Notes: generated by a model not told the origin, from the letters alone. Shown: positions 36,333 to 45,163, numbered from the stretch's first letter. The stretch: 64,000 nucleotides of DNA from Elusimicrobiaceae bacterium (GCA_017618215.1 JAFZUQ010000006.1:148527-212526); one strand, 5' to 3'. A program made the numbers and translations.

Positions 36333-36584
36333 CTATTTAAGATGTGTGCTGACAATTTTTGTCATTTCAAACATATTAACTTGATTTTTGCCGAAAATAT
36401 TTTTTAAAGTATTATCAGCATTGATCATACGTTTATTGTTTGTATCTTGCAAATTATTTGTTTTGATATAAGCCCAAAGTTTTTTGACGACTTCGGTTCT
36501 CGGTAACGGATTATAACCGACTACCTTTGCGAGTTCAGCGCTCGGTGTGAGCGGTTTCATAAATTTTGCATTTGCTTTTGCCAT
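36333..36584 (-). CDS. SWIB/MDM2 domain protein
   Basis: 83 residues, essentially a single SWIB domain: FMKPLTPSAELAKVVG, LPRTEVVKKLWAYIK, NLQDTNNKRMINAD and IFGKNQVNMFEM follow the family pattern throughout. SWIB domains are best known from eukaryotic chromatin remodellers and chlamydial proteins; bacterial single-domain versions are presumed to bind DNA or chromosome proteins. AAGGAG precedes the ATG. A 14-bp palindrome lies 23-36 bases upstream of the start, and a terminator follows, so it can be expressed separately from pckA. Confidence 0.92.
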   Translation of the reverse strand: MAKANAKFMKPLTPSAELAKVVGYNPLPRTEVVKKLWAYIKTNNLQDTNNKRMINADNTLKNIFGKNQVNMFEMTKIVSTHLK

Positions 36585-36606
36585 AATAATTCTCCTTATT
36601 TTAATT

Positions 36607-36620
36607 TACAATATATTGTA
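36607..36620. promoter_or_regulatory. 14-bp palindrome upstream of the SWIB gene
   Basis: TACAATATATTGTA is a perfect inverted repeat. It lies between the pckA stop and the SWIB ribosome site and overlaps the probable promoter region, so it could be an operator. Its A/T content also makes chance plausible. Confidence 0.3.
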
Positions 36621-36625
36621 CTATA

Positions 36626-38248
36626 TTATTTAACAAGTTCTGCAAGTTTCGGTGCAGCACTTAAAATCTCTTGAGAGCATCCATCTTTAAACTTTTCAAA
36701 GTTCTTGACGAAAGCTGCTGCAAGTTCTTGGTATTTCTTGTAATACTCTTCCTTACTCGGCCAGATATTTGCCGGTTGTAAAATCTCCGAAGGAACTCCT
36801 TCGCATTCGCAAGGGATTTCAAAACCGAACACATTATCTTTTACGAAATTAACTTTTTCAAGTTTGCCGTCTAAGGCAGCATTTAAAAGCGCACGGGTAT
36901 ATTTAATACTTATGCGTTTACCAATACCATAGGGGCCCCCTACTAAGCCTGTGTTAACAAGCCAGCAGTTTGCGTTATGTTTTTCAATTTTTTGCTTTAA
37001 AAGTTCAGCATATTTGGAAGGATGAAGTGCCATAAAAGGCCCGCCGAAGCATGTACTAAAAGTTGTTTGCGGTTCTTTTATACCTTTTTCCGTTCCGGCC
37101 ACTTTTGCGGTATAACCGCTAATGAAGTGGTACATTGCTTGTTCTTTTGAAAGTTTTGAAATCGGGGGTAATACACCGAAGGCATCATAGGTGAGGAAAA
37201 TAATGTTCTTCGGGTGTGGTCCGCGCTCTGAAGGAACTGCGTTGTCAATATAGGTAAGCGGGTAAGAAGCGCGGGTATTTTCTGTTAGAGCGGCACTGTC
37301 AAGGTCTAAACAACGGGTGTTTTCATCAAAAACGACATTTTCCAAAATAGTGCCAAAGCGGTGCGTAGTTGCATAAATTTGCGGTTCTGCTTCTGCTGAA
37401 AGTTTAATAACTTTTGCATAGCAGCCACCTTCAAAATTGAATACGCCATCATCATCCCAGCCATGTTCATCGTCACCGATAAGGCCACGGTTTACATCTG
37501 CTGATAATGTGGTTTTGCCTGTGCCGGAAAGACCGAAAAACAAAGCACTGTCATTATTCTTGCCGACATTAGCGGAACAGTGCATTGTCATAATGCCTCT
37601 TTGCGGGAGCATATAATTCATGACGGTAAAAATAGCTTTTTTGCTTTCGCCTGCGTAAGCAGAACCGGCAATTAAAACAATTTTTTTGTTGAAGTTGATC
37701 AAGATTGCGGTTTCACTCTCAGTGCCATCAGTAGCGGGATCAGCTTTTAAATTGGGCAAAAATACAACAGTGAATTGCGGAATAATATTTTGCCTTTCTT
37801 CCGGTTTAGGTTGAATAAACATATTGCGGGCAAAAATATTATGCCATGCATATTCTGAAATTACGCGGATTGGCATTCTGGATGCTTCTGCCGAACCAAC
37901 GTAGGCATCACGCACAAAAAGGTCAATATTTTCCATATACTTTTTGGCTTTTTCAAAAAGAATATCAAAATACTTTTCCTCTATTGGTTTATTGCCTTTA
38001 TTCCACCAAATCTTATCCGCAACTTCCGGGGTTTTAACAAAAAATCTGTCATTAGGTGCGCGGCCTGTTAATTTGCCTGTCTCCGTACAAAATGCACCGC
38101 CATAAGTTATATTGCCTTCGCCTTTAGCGAGGGCCATTTCATATAATTCTTCGGTAGTTAAGTTCCAATATACGGTTTTATTTGTTTTGATACCGATATT
38201 ATCTAAACCATATTTGCTTTCATAAGCATATGCATTAATCTTTTTCAT
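36626..38248 (-). CDS. pckA: Phosphoenolpyruvate carboxykinase (ATP)
   Basis: About 540 residues from ATG 38248, with AAGGA nine bases upstream; a TTG at 38257 is a less likely start. The nucleotide-binding loop GLSGTGKTTLS, the metal-site region ALFFGLSG and GDDEHGWDDDGVFNFEGGCY, and TGRAPNDRF near the start identify the ATP-dependent enzyme. It interconverts oxaloacetate and PEP; in fermenting bacteria it often works towards oxaloacetate. It follows the aspartate aminotransferase by two bases, and both use oxaloacetate. Confidence 0.97.
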   Translation of the reverse strand: MKKINAYAYESKYGLDNIGIKTNKTVYWNLTTEELYEMALAKGEGNITYGGAFCTETGKLTGRAPNDRFFVKTPEVADKIWWNKGNKPIEEKYFDILFEKAKKYMENIDLFVRDAYVGSAEASRMPIRVISEYAWHNIFARNMFIQPKPEERQNIIPQFTVVFLPNLKADPATDGTESETAILINFNKKIVLIAGSAYAGESKKAIFTVMNYMLPQRGIMTMHCSANVGKNNDSALFFGLSGTGKTTLSADVNRGLIGDDEHGWDDDGVFNFEGGCYAKVIKLSAEAEPQIYATTHRFGTILENVVFDENTRCLDLDSAALTENTRASYPLTYIDNAVPSERGPHPKNIIFLTYDAFGVLPPISKLSKEQAMYHFISGYTAKVAGTEKGIKEPQTTFSTCFGGPFMALHPSKYAELLKQKIEKHNANCWLVNTGLVGGPYGIGKRISIKYTRALLNAALDGKLEKVNFVKDNVFGFEIPCECEGVPSEILQPANIWPSKEEYYKKYQELAAAFVKNFEKFKDGCSQEILSAAPKLAELVK

Positions 38249-38250
38249 AC

Positions 38251-39456
38251 TTACCAATCCTTTTTAACTAATTTACCGCCGATTTCAATAGATTCGGTGG
38301 CATTTTTATCTAAAGCCCAGATTAAGCGCCTTAAACCTTCACGAATATTTTCTTCGCTGGCGCAATAACTGATGCGGACATAACCGTCCACCCCAAAGTT
38401 TGCACCCGGTACTACAGATAATAAAACTTTATCAAGCAAAAATTCGGCAAATGCCATTGAACTTTTGTTGTACTTTGAAATATTTACAAAAGAATAAAAT
38501 GTTCCTTGCGGCGTAAAAACTTCAATATCTTTAATTTTTGAAAGCTCACCAAGTAAAACATTCCTGTTATGTTCCAAATTTTTGCGGAGTTCTTCAATAA
38601 CTCCCTGATCTCCTTCCAAAGCACCCAAAGCACCTGCTTCGCAAAGTGAACTGTTGCAAGAAGTTGTTTGTGCCTGCATGCGGCCCATGGCTGCAATAAG
38701 TTCTGTATTATAGGAAACACCCCAGCCTATACGGAGCCCTGTTAAACCATATACTTTTGATACGCCATTAACTGCCAAAATATTTTGCGGGTTTTTGGCA
38801 TATTTAAAGGGACTCACATAATTACCGTTATCAAAAACAAGGCGGTTATAAATATCATCTGTTAAGAGCCAAATATTTTTTTGTTCGCAAAATTCTACAA
38901 TACCTTTAATAAAACTTTCCGAATATATCAAACCGCTCGGATTATTAGGAGTATTTATCATTATTGCTTTTGTTCTCTGTGTTACTCTTTTAAGTAAATC
39001 TTCTAAAGTAATTTGCAACCCTTTTGAAGGTCTTGCTTCAACAGGAACACCGCCAACAAGTTTAATCATTTCAGGGTAACTTACCCAATAGGGAACAGGG
39101 TAAATCACTTCATCACCGGGATTAACTGTACAGAGTAAAAAATCATAAATTGCCTGCTTTGCACCTACTGAAATTACTACATTTTTATTTTCCACATCTA
39201 TTCCATAGACATCTTTGGTAAATTTGGTAACTGCCTTTTTAAGTTCGGGTGTACCGGATGCAGGCGAATATTTTATTTTGCGGCTTTGTGCTTTTTTAAC
39301 AAGAGCCTCAACCGCAGCAATAGGGGCAGGAAATTCCGGCTCGCCTCCGCCCAAGTGAACGATTGGTTTACCTTCCTTTCTCAATGCTGCAACTTTTGCA
39401 TTTAATTTAAGAGTAGGTGAATCACCTATGATGTTTGCTGTATTACTGAGTTTCAT
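38251..39456 (-). CDS. aspC: Class I aspartate aminotransferase
   Basis: About 401 residues from ATG 39456. The PLP fold-type I motifs are present: the PLP Lys in VNGVSKVYGLTGLRIGW, NNPSG, LTDDIYNRLVF and GVDGYVRISYC. It belongs to the I-gamma group common outside enterobacteria. It exchanges aspartate/oxaloacetate with glutamate/2-oxoglutarate, feeding pckA encoded two bases downstream. A TATAAT box ends six bases before this ATG and there is no ribosome site, so the mRNA may be leaderless. A TTG at 39471 would lie upstream of the box. Confidence 0.93.
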   Translation of the reverse strand: MKLSNTANIIGDSPTLKLNAKVAALRKEGKPIVHLGGGEPEFPAPIAAVEALVKKAQSRKIKYSPASGTPELKKAVTKFTKDVYGIDVENKNVVISVGAKQAIYDFLLCTVNPGDEVIYPVPYWVSYPEMIKLVGGVPVEARPSKGLQITLEDLLKRVTQRTKAIMINTPNNPSGLIYSESFIKGIVEFCEQKNIWLLTDDIYNRLVFDNGNYVSPFKYAKNPQNILAVNGVSKVYGLTGLRIGWGVSYNTELIAAMGRMQAQTTSCNSSLCEAGALGALEGDQGVIEELRKNLEHNRNVLLGELSKIKDIEVFTPQGTFYSFVNISKYNKSSMAFAEFLLDKVLLSVVPGANFGVDGYVRISYCASEENIREGLRRLIWALDKNATESIEIGGKLVKKDW

Positions 39457-39462
39457 ACTTAT

Positions 39463-39468
39463 ATTATA
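39463..39468 (-). promoter_or_regulatory. TATAAT box placed for leaderless aspC transcription
   Basis: A perfect TATAAT on the minus strand ends six bases before the aspC ATG, so transcription should begin at or beside the ATG. The only -35 candidate, TTGTTT, is 19 bases upstream. Confidence 0.45.
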
Positions 39469-39511
39469 CAATTAATTGAGCCCAGAAAAACAATACCACT
39501 TATTTTACATA

Positions 39512-39547
39512 CAAAATCCCTTTGCGATATTACGCAAAGGGATATAA
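39512..39547 (-). terminator. Intrinsic terminator after the second ankyrin gene
   Basis: An 11-bp perfect stem (ATCCCTTTGCG against CGCAAAGGGAT) has a six-base loop and is followed on the minus strand by TTTTG. It lies about 50 bases past the ankyrin stop and just before the aspC promoter. Confidence 0.75.
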
Positions 39548-39593
39548 AAATAAATATAACTCAATTGGAATTGAACGCAACGCTGTATTCTCT

Positions 39594-40391
39594 TTATTTC
39601 ATAGAAGATTCGGCGTCGTGCTGAATTAAAAAATCTAATTTCTCTCTATCTTTTTTAGAAGCAAAAGATATCGGAGTTGTATTATAATTACCGTCATGAT
39701 ATTCATAATCTATTCTTGCGCCTTTCTCTAGCATTTTTTCCCAAACTTCGCCGTCTTCATCAATATTTCCATATATAAAGGAATTGGCAAATGCCTCAGA
39801 AATATCCGCGCCGTATTCTACCAATATGTCTATTAGTTCATCTGATCCGCTTTCCAAGGAAGACCTTATTGCCGGCACTAAAATTCTCTCCCCTGCCATA
39901 TTTACTGTCATATTAGGATTTGCTCCGGCTTTCAGAGCTTTTTCCGCGACAAATAGATTATCACACATTATTGCTGTCCTTAAATGTTTATCTGTGTTCC
40001 CTTGCTTTAGGTAAAAATCTACTAAATTTTTATTGTTGTTTACCTCAGCCAAAACTGCCGCATCAGGTGCACCCATTATATCACCTGCATACAATATACA
40101 CCCTTTACCTAAATCTTTAGATGGGACATCTGTTACCAAATAATCAGGATTAAAACCATTTTCAAGTAGCAACTCCGCTATATCTTTAAAACCCAATATT
40201 GCAGTCCAATGATATGCATTATAATTATCTTCATCCTTTTCTTTCTCCATTTCTTTGATATTACCGGCAGAAAGTACTTTTTCCACTTGCTTTATATCAC
40301 CGCTTTTAACGGCATTAATCAACTCCTGTGCCGGTAATGTCGGTACAGCAAAAGTGAAAATGGCTATCAGTAGTAAATATTTAATTTTCAT
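39594..40391 (-). CDS. Secreted ankyrin-like repeat protein
   Basis: About 265 residues from ATG 40391, with AAGGAG five bases upstream; a GTG two codons earlier would touch that site. The signal peptide is about 1-21 (ending TLPA). Degenerate ankyrin repeats fill the rest: WTAILGFKDIAELLLENGFN, FVAEKALKAGANPN and ELIDILVEYGADIS. It has fewer clear repeats than the protein at 469-1497, so the two are distant paralogues at best. It has its own terminator and is divergent from ackA. Function is unknown. Confidence 0.75.
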   Translation of the reverse strand: MKIKYLLLIAIFTFAVPTLPAQELINAVKSGDIKQVEKVLSAGNIKEMEKEKDEDNYNAYHWTAILGFKDIAELLLENGFNPDYLVTDVPSKDLGKGCILYAGDIMGAPDAAVLAEVNNNKNLVDFYLKQGNTDKHLRTAIMCDNLFVAEKALKAGANPNMTVNMAGERILVPAIRSSLESGSDELIDILVEYGADISEAFANSFIYGNIDEDGEVWEKMLEKGARIDYEYHDGNYNTTPISFASKKDREKLDFLIQHDAESSMK

Positions 40392-40498
40392 AAACACTCC
40401 TTATAAACCATATATCTTTAAGTATAACCGTTTTATTCCAATTTTTCAAGCCAAATATTGTAAAATATAGGTATATATTTATCAAACGGAGATTTAAA

Positions 40499-41854
40499 AT
40501 GATTATCTTATCTTTAAATTGTGGAAGTTCTTCCATAAAATACAATCTTTTTGATTGGGACCAAAAAATGAATATTGCCGTCGGGCTTATTGAACGCGTC
40601 GGCTATCAAGATGCACAAATGACGCAAGAAGCCCCCGGTAAAGAGAAATATGAAGTTACCTTTAATTGCCCTGATTTTAAAGTGGGTATTGAAAAAGTTT
40701 TAAGCTCTTTGACTGACCCGAAAATCGGTGTTATTAAAGATATGTCGGTTATCAGCGCAGTTGGCCACCGCGTGGTTCACGGTGGCAAACTTGCGAAATC
40801 TGAAATTATTACACCGGAAATTATTGCCTATTTAAAAGAAATCGCACAACTTGCACCTTTGCATAACCCGGCAAATGTTATGGGTATGGAAGCGGCAATT
40901 TCCGTTATGCCAAATATTAAACACGTTGTTATTGCCGATACCGCTTGGCATCAGGCTATGCCGGCAAGTTCATATATGTATGCACTTCCTTATGAGTGGT
41001 ATACAAAATATCAAATGCGCAGATACGGTGCACACGGCACTTCCTATTTATACAATGCAAAACGCGCGGCAGCTTTGCTTGGCAAAAATCCTTTTGACTG
41101 CAATTTAATTATTTGCCATATCGGTAACGGATCAAGCATGAACGCGGTTAAAAATGGGCTTTCTTTTGATACCTCAATGGGTTTAACACCGCTTGAAGGT
41201 TTGGTTATGGGTACACGTTGCGGCGATTTTGATGCTTCAGTTGCTTTCCAAATGATGGAACGTGAAAATATTGCACCTGCGGAAATGTACAAAATTTTAA
41301 ATAAAAAATCAGGCGTGCTTGGCATAACAGGGAAATATCAGGACAGGCGCGATGTTGAAATTAACGCAGAAAAAGGGGACGCACGCTGCCAACTTGCTAT
41401 TGAAATGGAAGCCTACCGCATTAAAAAATATATCGGTGCATATTCTGCCTCTTTAGAAGGTAAACTTGATGCTGTTGTGTTTACAGCAGGCGTCGGCGAA
41501 CGCGGGCCGGTTTACAGGCAAAAATCTTTGGAAGGTCTTGAATATCTCGGCATAAAAGTTGATAAAGAACGCAACTTTGCTGCCATGACAAGAAATGCGG
41601 AAAGTTTAATTTCCGCGAAAGATTCCAAAGTAAAAGTTTTTGTAATTCCGACTGATGAAGAAGCCGTTTTTGCGGAAGACGTTGCCGCAATTTGTAACGG
41701 CACTTATGATATTCACACAAAGTTTCATTACTCTTTTGAAAGCATTAAATACAGAAACAAACTTCGTGATGAATCTTTAAAGAAAGAATTAATTAAAAAA
41801 CCTTTCTTAAGAAAAGCAATCATTAACACCCCCAAAGAAATTCTGGGGGAGTAG
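40499..41854 (+). CDS. ackA: Acetate kinase with C-terminal extension
   Basis: 451 residues. Motifs are LNCGSSSIKYN, GHRVVHGG, DTAWHQAMP, IGNGSSMNAVKNG, DTSMGLTPLEGLVMGTR and GVGERG. The usual end of the family (TDEEAVFAEDVAAI) comes near residue 407, so about 45 extra residues, rich in Lys, Arg and Phe, extend the protein. It makes ATP and acetate from acetyl phosphate, the main energy-yielding end step of acetate fermentation. No pta is adjacent. CGGAG precedes the ATG, and a terminator follows. Confidence 0.96.
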   Translation: MIILSLNCGSSSIKYNLFDWDQKMNIAVGLIERVGYQDAQMTQEAPGKEKYEVTFNCPDFKVGIEKVLSSLTDPKIGVIKDMSVISAVGHRVVHGGKLAKSEIITPEIIAYLKEIAQLAPLHNPANVMGMEAAISVMPNIKHVVIADTAWHQAMPASSYMYALPYEWYTKYQMRRYGAHGTSYLYNAKRAAALLGKNPFDCNLIICHIGNGSSMNAVKNGLSFDTSMGLTPLEGLVMGTRCGDFDASVAFQMMERENIAPAEMYKILNKKSGVLGITGKYQDRRDVEINAEKGDARCQLAIEMEAYRIKKYIGAYSASLEGKLDAVVFTAGVGERGPVYRQKSLEGLEYLGIKVDKERNFAAMTRNAESLISAKDSKVKVFVIPTDEEAVFAEDVAAICNGTYDIHTKFHYSFESIKYRNKLRDESLKKELIKKPFLRKAIINTPKEILGE

Positions 41855-41877
41855 TTGATTTATTTTTAGTTTAAAGA

Positions 41878-41912
41878 TTAAGGCCCCGCTTATTTATCGG
41901 GGCCTTATTTTG
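41878..41912 (+). terminator. Intrinsic terminator after ackA
   Basis: AAGGCCCCG pairs perfectly with CGGGGCCTT around a nine-base loop, followed by TTATTTTG. Confidence 0.85.
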
Positions 41913-41955
41913 CGTTTACTTTAAATATTATAAAATATCTCAAGCGAGGAACACT

Positions 41956-42693
41956 ATGAAAATAACTTTTTTGGGAACAAATGGTTGGTTCAATACCCAC
42001 ACAGGCCACTCAACTTGCGTCTTTCTTGACACAAAAGACGCCTACATTATCCTAGATGCTGGCGGCGGTTTATACAAAGCACATGATTTAATTAAAGAAG
42101 ATAAACCTATATTTTTACTTCTCACGCATTTGCATTTGGACCATATTGAAGGCTTGCAGGTTTTGCCGCTTTTTAAATTCAAACAAGGTATGAAAATTTT
42201 GGTGGAAGATTCTTCTTTAATGGACCTTCAAAATATTATGCGCCTACCTTATATGCCGGCCCCAAAAGATTTAAAAATGCCGACGGAAATTGTTCCGCTT
42301 TCCAAAGCAAAAAATTTACCTTTCAAACTTGAATATTTACCGCTTGTTCACCCAGTTAAAACCATCGGCTTTCGCATAAATGCGGAAAATAAAATTTTAA
42401 CTTTTGCACTTGACAGCGGCCCTTGCGAAAATCTAATTAAACTCTCTGAAAACGCTGATTTAATGATTACGGAATGTTCATTTTTACCGAATAAACCGAT
42501 GGGCAATCACCACTTAACACCGGAGCAAGCAGCCCAAGCCGCAGCTGAAGCAAAAGCAAAACTTTTGGCCTTAATTCACTTTAAAGCAGATGATTATGAC
42601 ACTCTTGAAAAACGTGATGAAGCACTTGTTGCCGCAAGTGTTTACTTTACAAAAACGTTTGCGCCATACGACGGAGATTTCCTAAACATATAA
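41956..42693 (+). CDS. MBL-fold hydrolase, RNase Z-like
   Basis: 245 residues. The HxHxDH motif is in LLLTHLHLDHIEG, with later metal ligands in LALDSGPCE, TECSF and IHFKADD. The spacing resembles the RNase Z/ElaC and PhnP group rather than glyoxalase II. A clear RNase Z exosite arm is not evident, so tRNA processing is only a suggestion, although two tRNA genes follow downstream. GAGGA precedes the ATG. Confidence 0.82.
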   Translation: MKITFLGTNGWFNTHTGHSTCVFLDTKDAYIILDAGGGLYKAHDLIKEDKPIFLLLTHLHLDHIEGLQVLPLFKFKQGMKILVEDSSLMDLQNIMRLPYMPAPKDLKMPTEIVPLSKAKNLPFKLEYLPLVHPVKTIGFRINAENKILTFALDSGPCENLIKLSENADLMITECSFLPNKPMGNHHLTPEQAAQAAAEAKAKLLALIHFKADDYDTLEKRDEALVAASVYFTKTFAPYDGDFLNI

Positions 42694-42765
42694 AAATTTG
42701 GTATAATGTTTGTGTTAGGTTTTTCAGGTTTTCCGCCCGGCTTTTAAACAGCCAAAACAAAATGC

Positions 42766-42794
42766 TGGACACCTTTAAAAAAATTTGTTATAAT
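42766..42794 (+). promoter_or_regulatory. Strong promoter of the tRNA-Lys/tRNA-Glu unit
   Basis: TGGACA is followed after 17 bases by TATAAT, preceded by TG as an extended -10. Transcription should start near 42801. A similar stretch with TGGTATAAT at 42699-42707 lies 87 bases upstream and looks like a duplicated promoter. Confidence 0.8.
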
Positions 42795-42801
42795 ATAGGT
42801 G

Positions 42802-42826
42802 TTGGGTTTGAACCCAATATTTTTTT
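42802..42826 (+). terminator. Terminator-like hairpin between promoter and tRNA-Lys
   Basis: TTGGGT pairs with ACCCAA around a four-base loop and is followed by TATTTTTTT. It begins at the predicted transcription start and 46 bases before tRNA-Lys. The stem is short, so strong termination is doubtful; it may be an attenuator or a 5' stabilising hairpin. Confidence 0.4.
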
Positions 42827-42847
42827 GCTCTTTAAAATCGATTTCAA

Positions 42848-42919
42848 GCGCTCTTAGCTCAGTGGTAGAGCATCCGCCTTTTAAGCGGGAGGCCGTGAGT
42901 TCAAGTCTCACAGAGCGCA
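42848..42919 (+). tRNA. tRNA-Lys (anticodon TTT)
   Basis: A 72-base cloverleaf without encoded CCA. The acceptor stem GCGCTCT/AGAGCGC is perfect. The anticodon stem TCCGC/GCGGG holds the loop CTTTTAA with anticodon TTT. The T arm is GTGAG-TTCAAGT-CTCAC. It reads AAA and AAG and is followed four bases later by tRNA-Glu. Confidence 0.97.
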
Positions 42920-42923
42920 ATTC

Positions 42924-42995
42924 GCCCCCTTCGTCTATCGGCTAGGACACCAGATTTTCAATCTGGTGAGAGGAGTTCGATTCTCCTAGGGGGCG
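42924..42995 (+). tRNA. tRNA-Glu (anticodon TTC)
   Basis: A 72-base cloverleaf without encoded CCA. Acceptor stem GCCCCCT/AGGGGGC; anticodon stem CCAGA/TCTGG with loop TTTTCAA; T arm GGAG-TTCGATT-CTCC. It is co-transcribed with tRNA-Lys and followed by a terminator. Confidence 0.97.
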
Positions 42996-43004
42996 TTTTA
43001 TTTT

Positions 43005-43034
43005 GAGGTCTGTTTCAAACAGGCCTTTTTTATT
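43005..43034 (+). terminator. Intrinsic terminator after tRNA-Glu
   Basis: AGGTCTG pairs with CAGGCCT (one T-G pair), extended by TTT/AAA towards the loop, and followed by TTTTTTATTT. Confidence 0.8.
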
Positions 43035-43088
43035 TCCCAAACGCAAACTAATATTATATAATGTAAGTACAAAATTTGTGATAGTAAA

Positions 43089-43916
43089 ATGTACTCTTAT
43101 ACACCGGTAAAAAAAAGATTTAAAGGGCCTGTAAACAGGCACAATATCCGCAAAAACCGTATAAAAAAAATAGCAATATTTTTGACGGTTTTGGCCTTGG
43201 CCGAAGGTGTATTTTTATTATGGCATGAAGGGAATTCTTATCTTGAAAAAATTAAACTTCCGGCCGCTTTAACTTGGCAAATCAAAACAATAAACATTGT
43301 TGCGCCTACTGAAAATCTTAAAAAACAAATAGAAGAAGAAATAAAGAAACAAAAAATAAATTTAAATATTACGTTTTCAACTAAAGAAACAGAAAATTTA
43401 GAAAATTACTTAAATGAAAATATAAAATACAAAAAAAGTATAAAAGTTTCAAGAAAATTTTTTACAAAAGAGCTCTTAATTACCGCGGAGAAATTTGAAC
43501 CCTTTGCCAGAATATATACTCCCAGAGATAATTTTTTTATGACGGAAGACGGGCAAATTTTCCAAGATGATGACTATCAAAATAAAGGGGGCTTTCTTAA
43601 TGTCTATTTAAATGCTAAAATAGAAAGTGAAGTTTTTGCCAAAGAATTGGTACAATTTATTAAAGAGATTAGTAAGACCTCTTTAAGAAATACAAATGAT
43701 ATTTCGGTAAATATTAATAATCAGACGGCTGAATTTAATACAAAATTCGGCCCTGTAAAACTGAAAGATTTTAAAGAAGTAAAAAAACAACTTTCCGTTT
43801 TAACGGAAATTTTTAAAATTTCACAGGGGAAAGATTTTACCCTCCCGTATTTTGTGGACTTTACTTATTTTAATAAAGGCAAAGTTTACTTAAAACAGGA
43901 TTATAAGGATTTATAA
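43089..43916 (+). CDS. ftsQ: Cell-division protein FtsQ-like
   Basis: 275 residues: a basic cytoplasmic start (about 1-27), one membrane helix (about 28-47) and a periplasmic part with a POTRA-like region (WQIKTINIVAPTENLKKQIE) and the FtsQ domain (RIYTPRDNFFMTEDGQIF, FLNVYLNAKI). Sequence similarity is weak, but size, topology and the position directly before ftsA and ftsZ support the call. It recruits FtsB and FtsL to the divisome. A TATAAT at 43057-43062 is a probable promoter; no ribosome site is visible before the ATG. Confidence 0.82.
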   Translation: MYSYTPVKKRFKGPVNRHNIRKNRIKKIAIFLTVLALAEGVFLLWHEGNSYLEKIKLPAALTWQIKTINIVAPTENLKKQIEEEIKKQKINLNITFSTKETENLENYLNENIKYKKSIKVSRKFFTKELLITAEKFEPFARIYTPRDNFFMTEDGQIFQDDDYQNKGGFLNVYLNAKIESEVFAKELVQFIKEISKTSLRNTNDISVNINNQTAEFNTKFGPVKLKDFKEVKKQLSVLTEIFKISQGKDFTLPYFVDFTYFNKGKVYLKQDYKDL

Positions 43917-43917
43917 A

Positions 43918-45162
43918 ATGGCAAAGCAAAATTTAATAGCGGCATTAGATATAGGCGGGGGTAAAATTACCGCCGTAGCCGCAACCGTAGATCAACAAAA
44001 AAATGTAATAAAAATATTGGCAGGTAAAGAATTTAATTGTGAAGGCCTTGAGGGCGGCATTGTTACAGATATCAGGGAAACCACTGCAACCATCATTGAA
44101 ACCATAAATTATTTAGAAGAAGCAACGCAGGCAGACATTAATGCTCTGTATATTGCACTGCGCGGTGAACATATTGAAAGTTTTACAAGCAAAGGCACAT
44201 TTAACATCGCCCGCGTGGATAAAGAGATAACCGTCGACGATATAGAACATGCTATTGCTACTGCAAAAAGCATACCAATAAAAAATAATTCAGAAATTTT
44301 AAGTACAGTTCCGCAAGGATTTTATATAGACAGGCAACCAGTTAAAAATCCCGAAGGCATGGAAGCAACTTCCATAGATGTAGATGTCCACATTACTACA
44401 GGTTTAACTGCAACTTTTAACAATTTAAACAGGGCTTTTGACCGTGCTAAGTGTGATATCACCGGCCGTTTTTACGGTTTACTTTGTCTGGCAGATGCCG
44501 TCTTAACACAAGAAGAAAAAGAAATGGGCGCTTTAATAATAGATTTAGGCAGAGATAATACTTCTGCCGGAATTTATGTTGATGGTGCTTTAAGATGCTC
44601 CTATGATATCAAAATGGGTTCCGATTTAATTACAAGCGATATTGCAAAAGTTTTACGTATATCCCATAAAGAAGCGGAAAAAATAAAAATAGATTACGGT
44701 ACTGCTTTCCCAGGCGATTACGGTAGCGAAAGTGAAATTACAATTTCCCCCCTCTATGGGCAAAAAGAAACAAAAATAAACCGCGATTATTTGCTAGACA
44801 TCATCCGTCCGCGCGTGCAAGATATTTTTGATGCCGTTAAAGAAAAAATGCAAGAAAGCGGTTTTTACGACTGTGCAAGCACCGCTGTTTTAACAGGCGG
44901 AGGATCACTTTTACCCGGTATACAAGAACAAGCACGTTCAAGTTTAAATATTAGGGAAGTTGTATGTTCATCAATTCAAAGAGATTTGGTGGAATGTGAT
45001 AAAGAATTTTTAAGTCCGAAATATGCAACTGCAGTTTCTTTAGCATATTTTGTGGCAAAAAGAGAAATGTCAGATGGTTCTTCCAAAAATGATTCCAGAT
45101 CTAAAGGATTATTTAAGAAGGTAACGAATTTCTTTAAAAATTCAGATTTATTTGGTGGTTAA
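43918..45162 (+). CDS. ftsA: Cell-division protein FtsA
   Basis: 414 residues of the actin-like FtsA family. ATP-binding segments are ALDIGGGKITAV, LIIDLGRDNTSAGIY and AVLTGGGSLLPG. The C-terminus GLFKKVTNFFKN is the amphipathic membrane-targeting helix that holds FtsZ filaments to the membrane. AAGGAT precedes the ATG, which lies one base after the ftsQ stop. Confidence 0.96.
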   Translation: MAKQNLIAALDIGGGKITAVAATVDQQKNVIKILAGKEFNCEGLEGGIVTDIRETTATIIETINYLEEATQADINALYIALRGEHIESFTSKGTFNIARVDKEITVDDIEHAIATAKSIPIKNNSEILSTVPQGFYIDRQPVKNPEGMEATSIDVDVHITTGLTATFNNLNRAFDRAKCDITGRFYGLLCLADAVLTQEEKEMGALIIDLGRDNTSAGIYVDGALRCSYDIKMGSDLITSDIAKVLRISHKEAEKIKIDYGTAFPGDYGSESEITISPLYGQKETKINRDYLLDIIRPRVQDIFDAVKEKMQESGFYDCASTAVLTGGGSLLPGIQEQARSSLNIREVVCSSIQRDLVECDKEFLSPKYATAVSLAYFVAKREMSDGSSKNDSRSKGLFKKVTNFFKNSDLFGG

Positions 45163-45163
45163 T

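Noticed and set aside
41826..41852. CCCCC/GGGGG hairpin at the end of ackA
   Set aside because: It lies inside coding sequence and lacks a T run; the real terminator is at 41878-41912.
42942..43142. Minus-strand frame of 66 codons over tRNA-Glu
   Set aside because: It is antisense to the tRNA and its terminator and overlaps the start of ftsQ.
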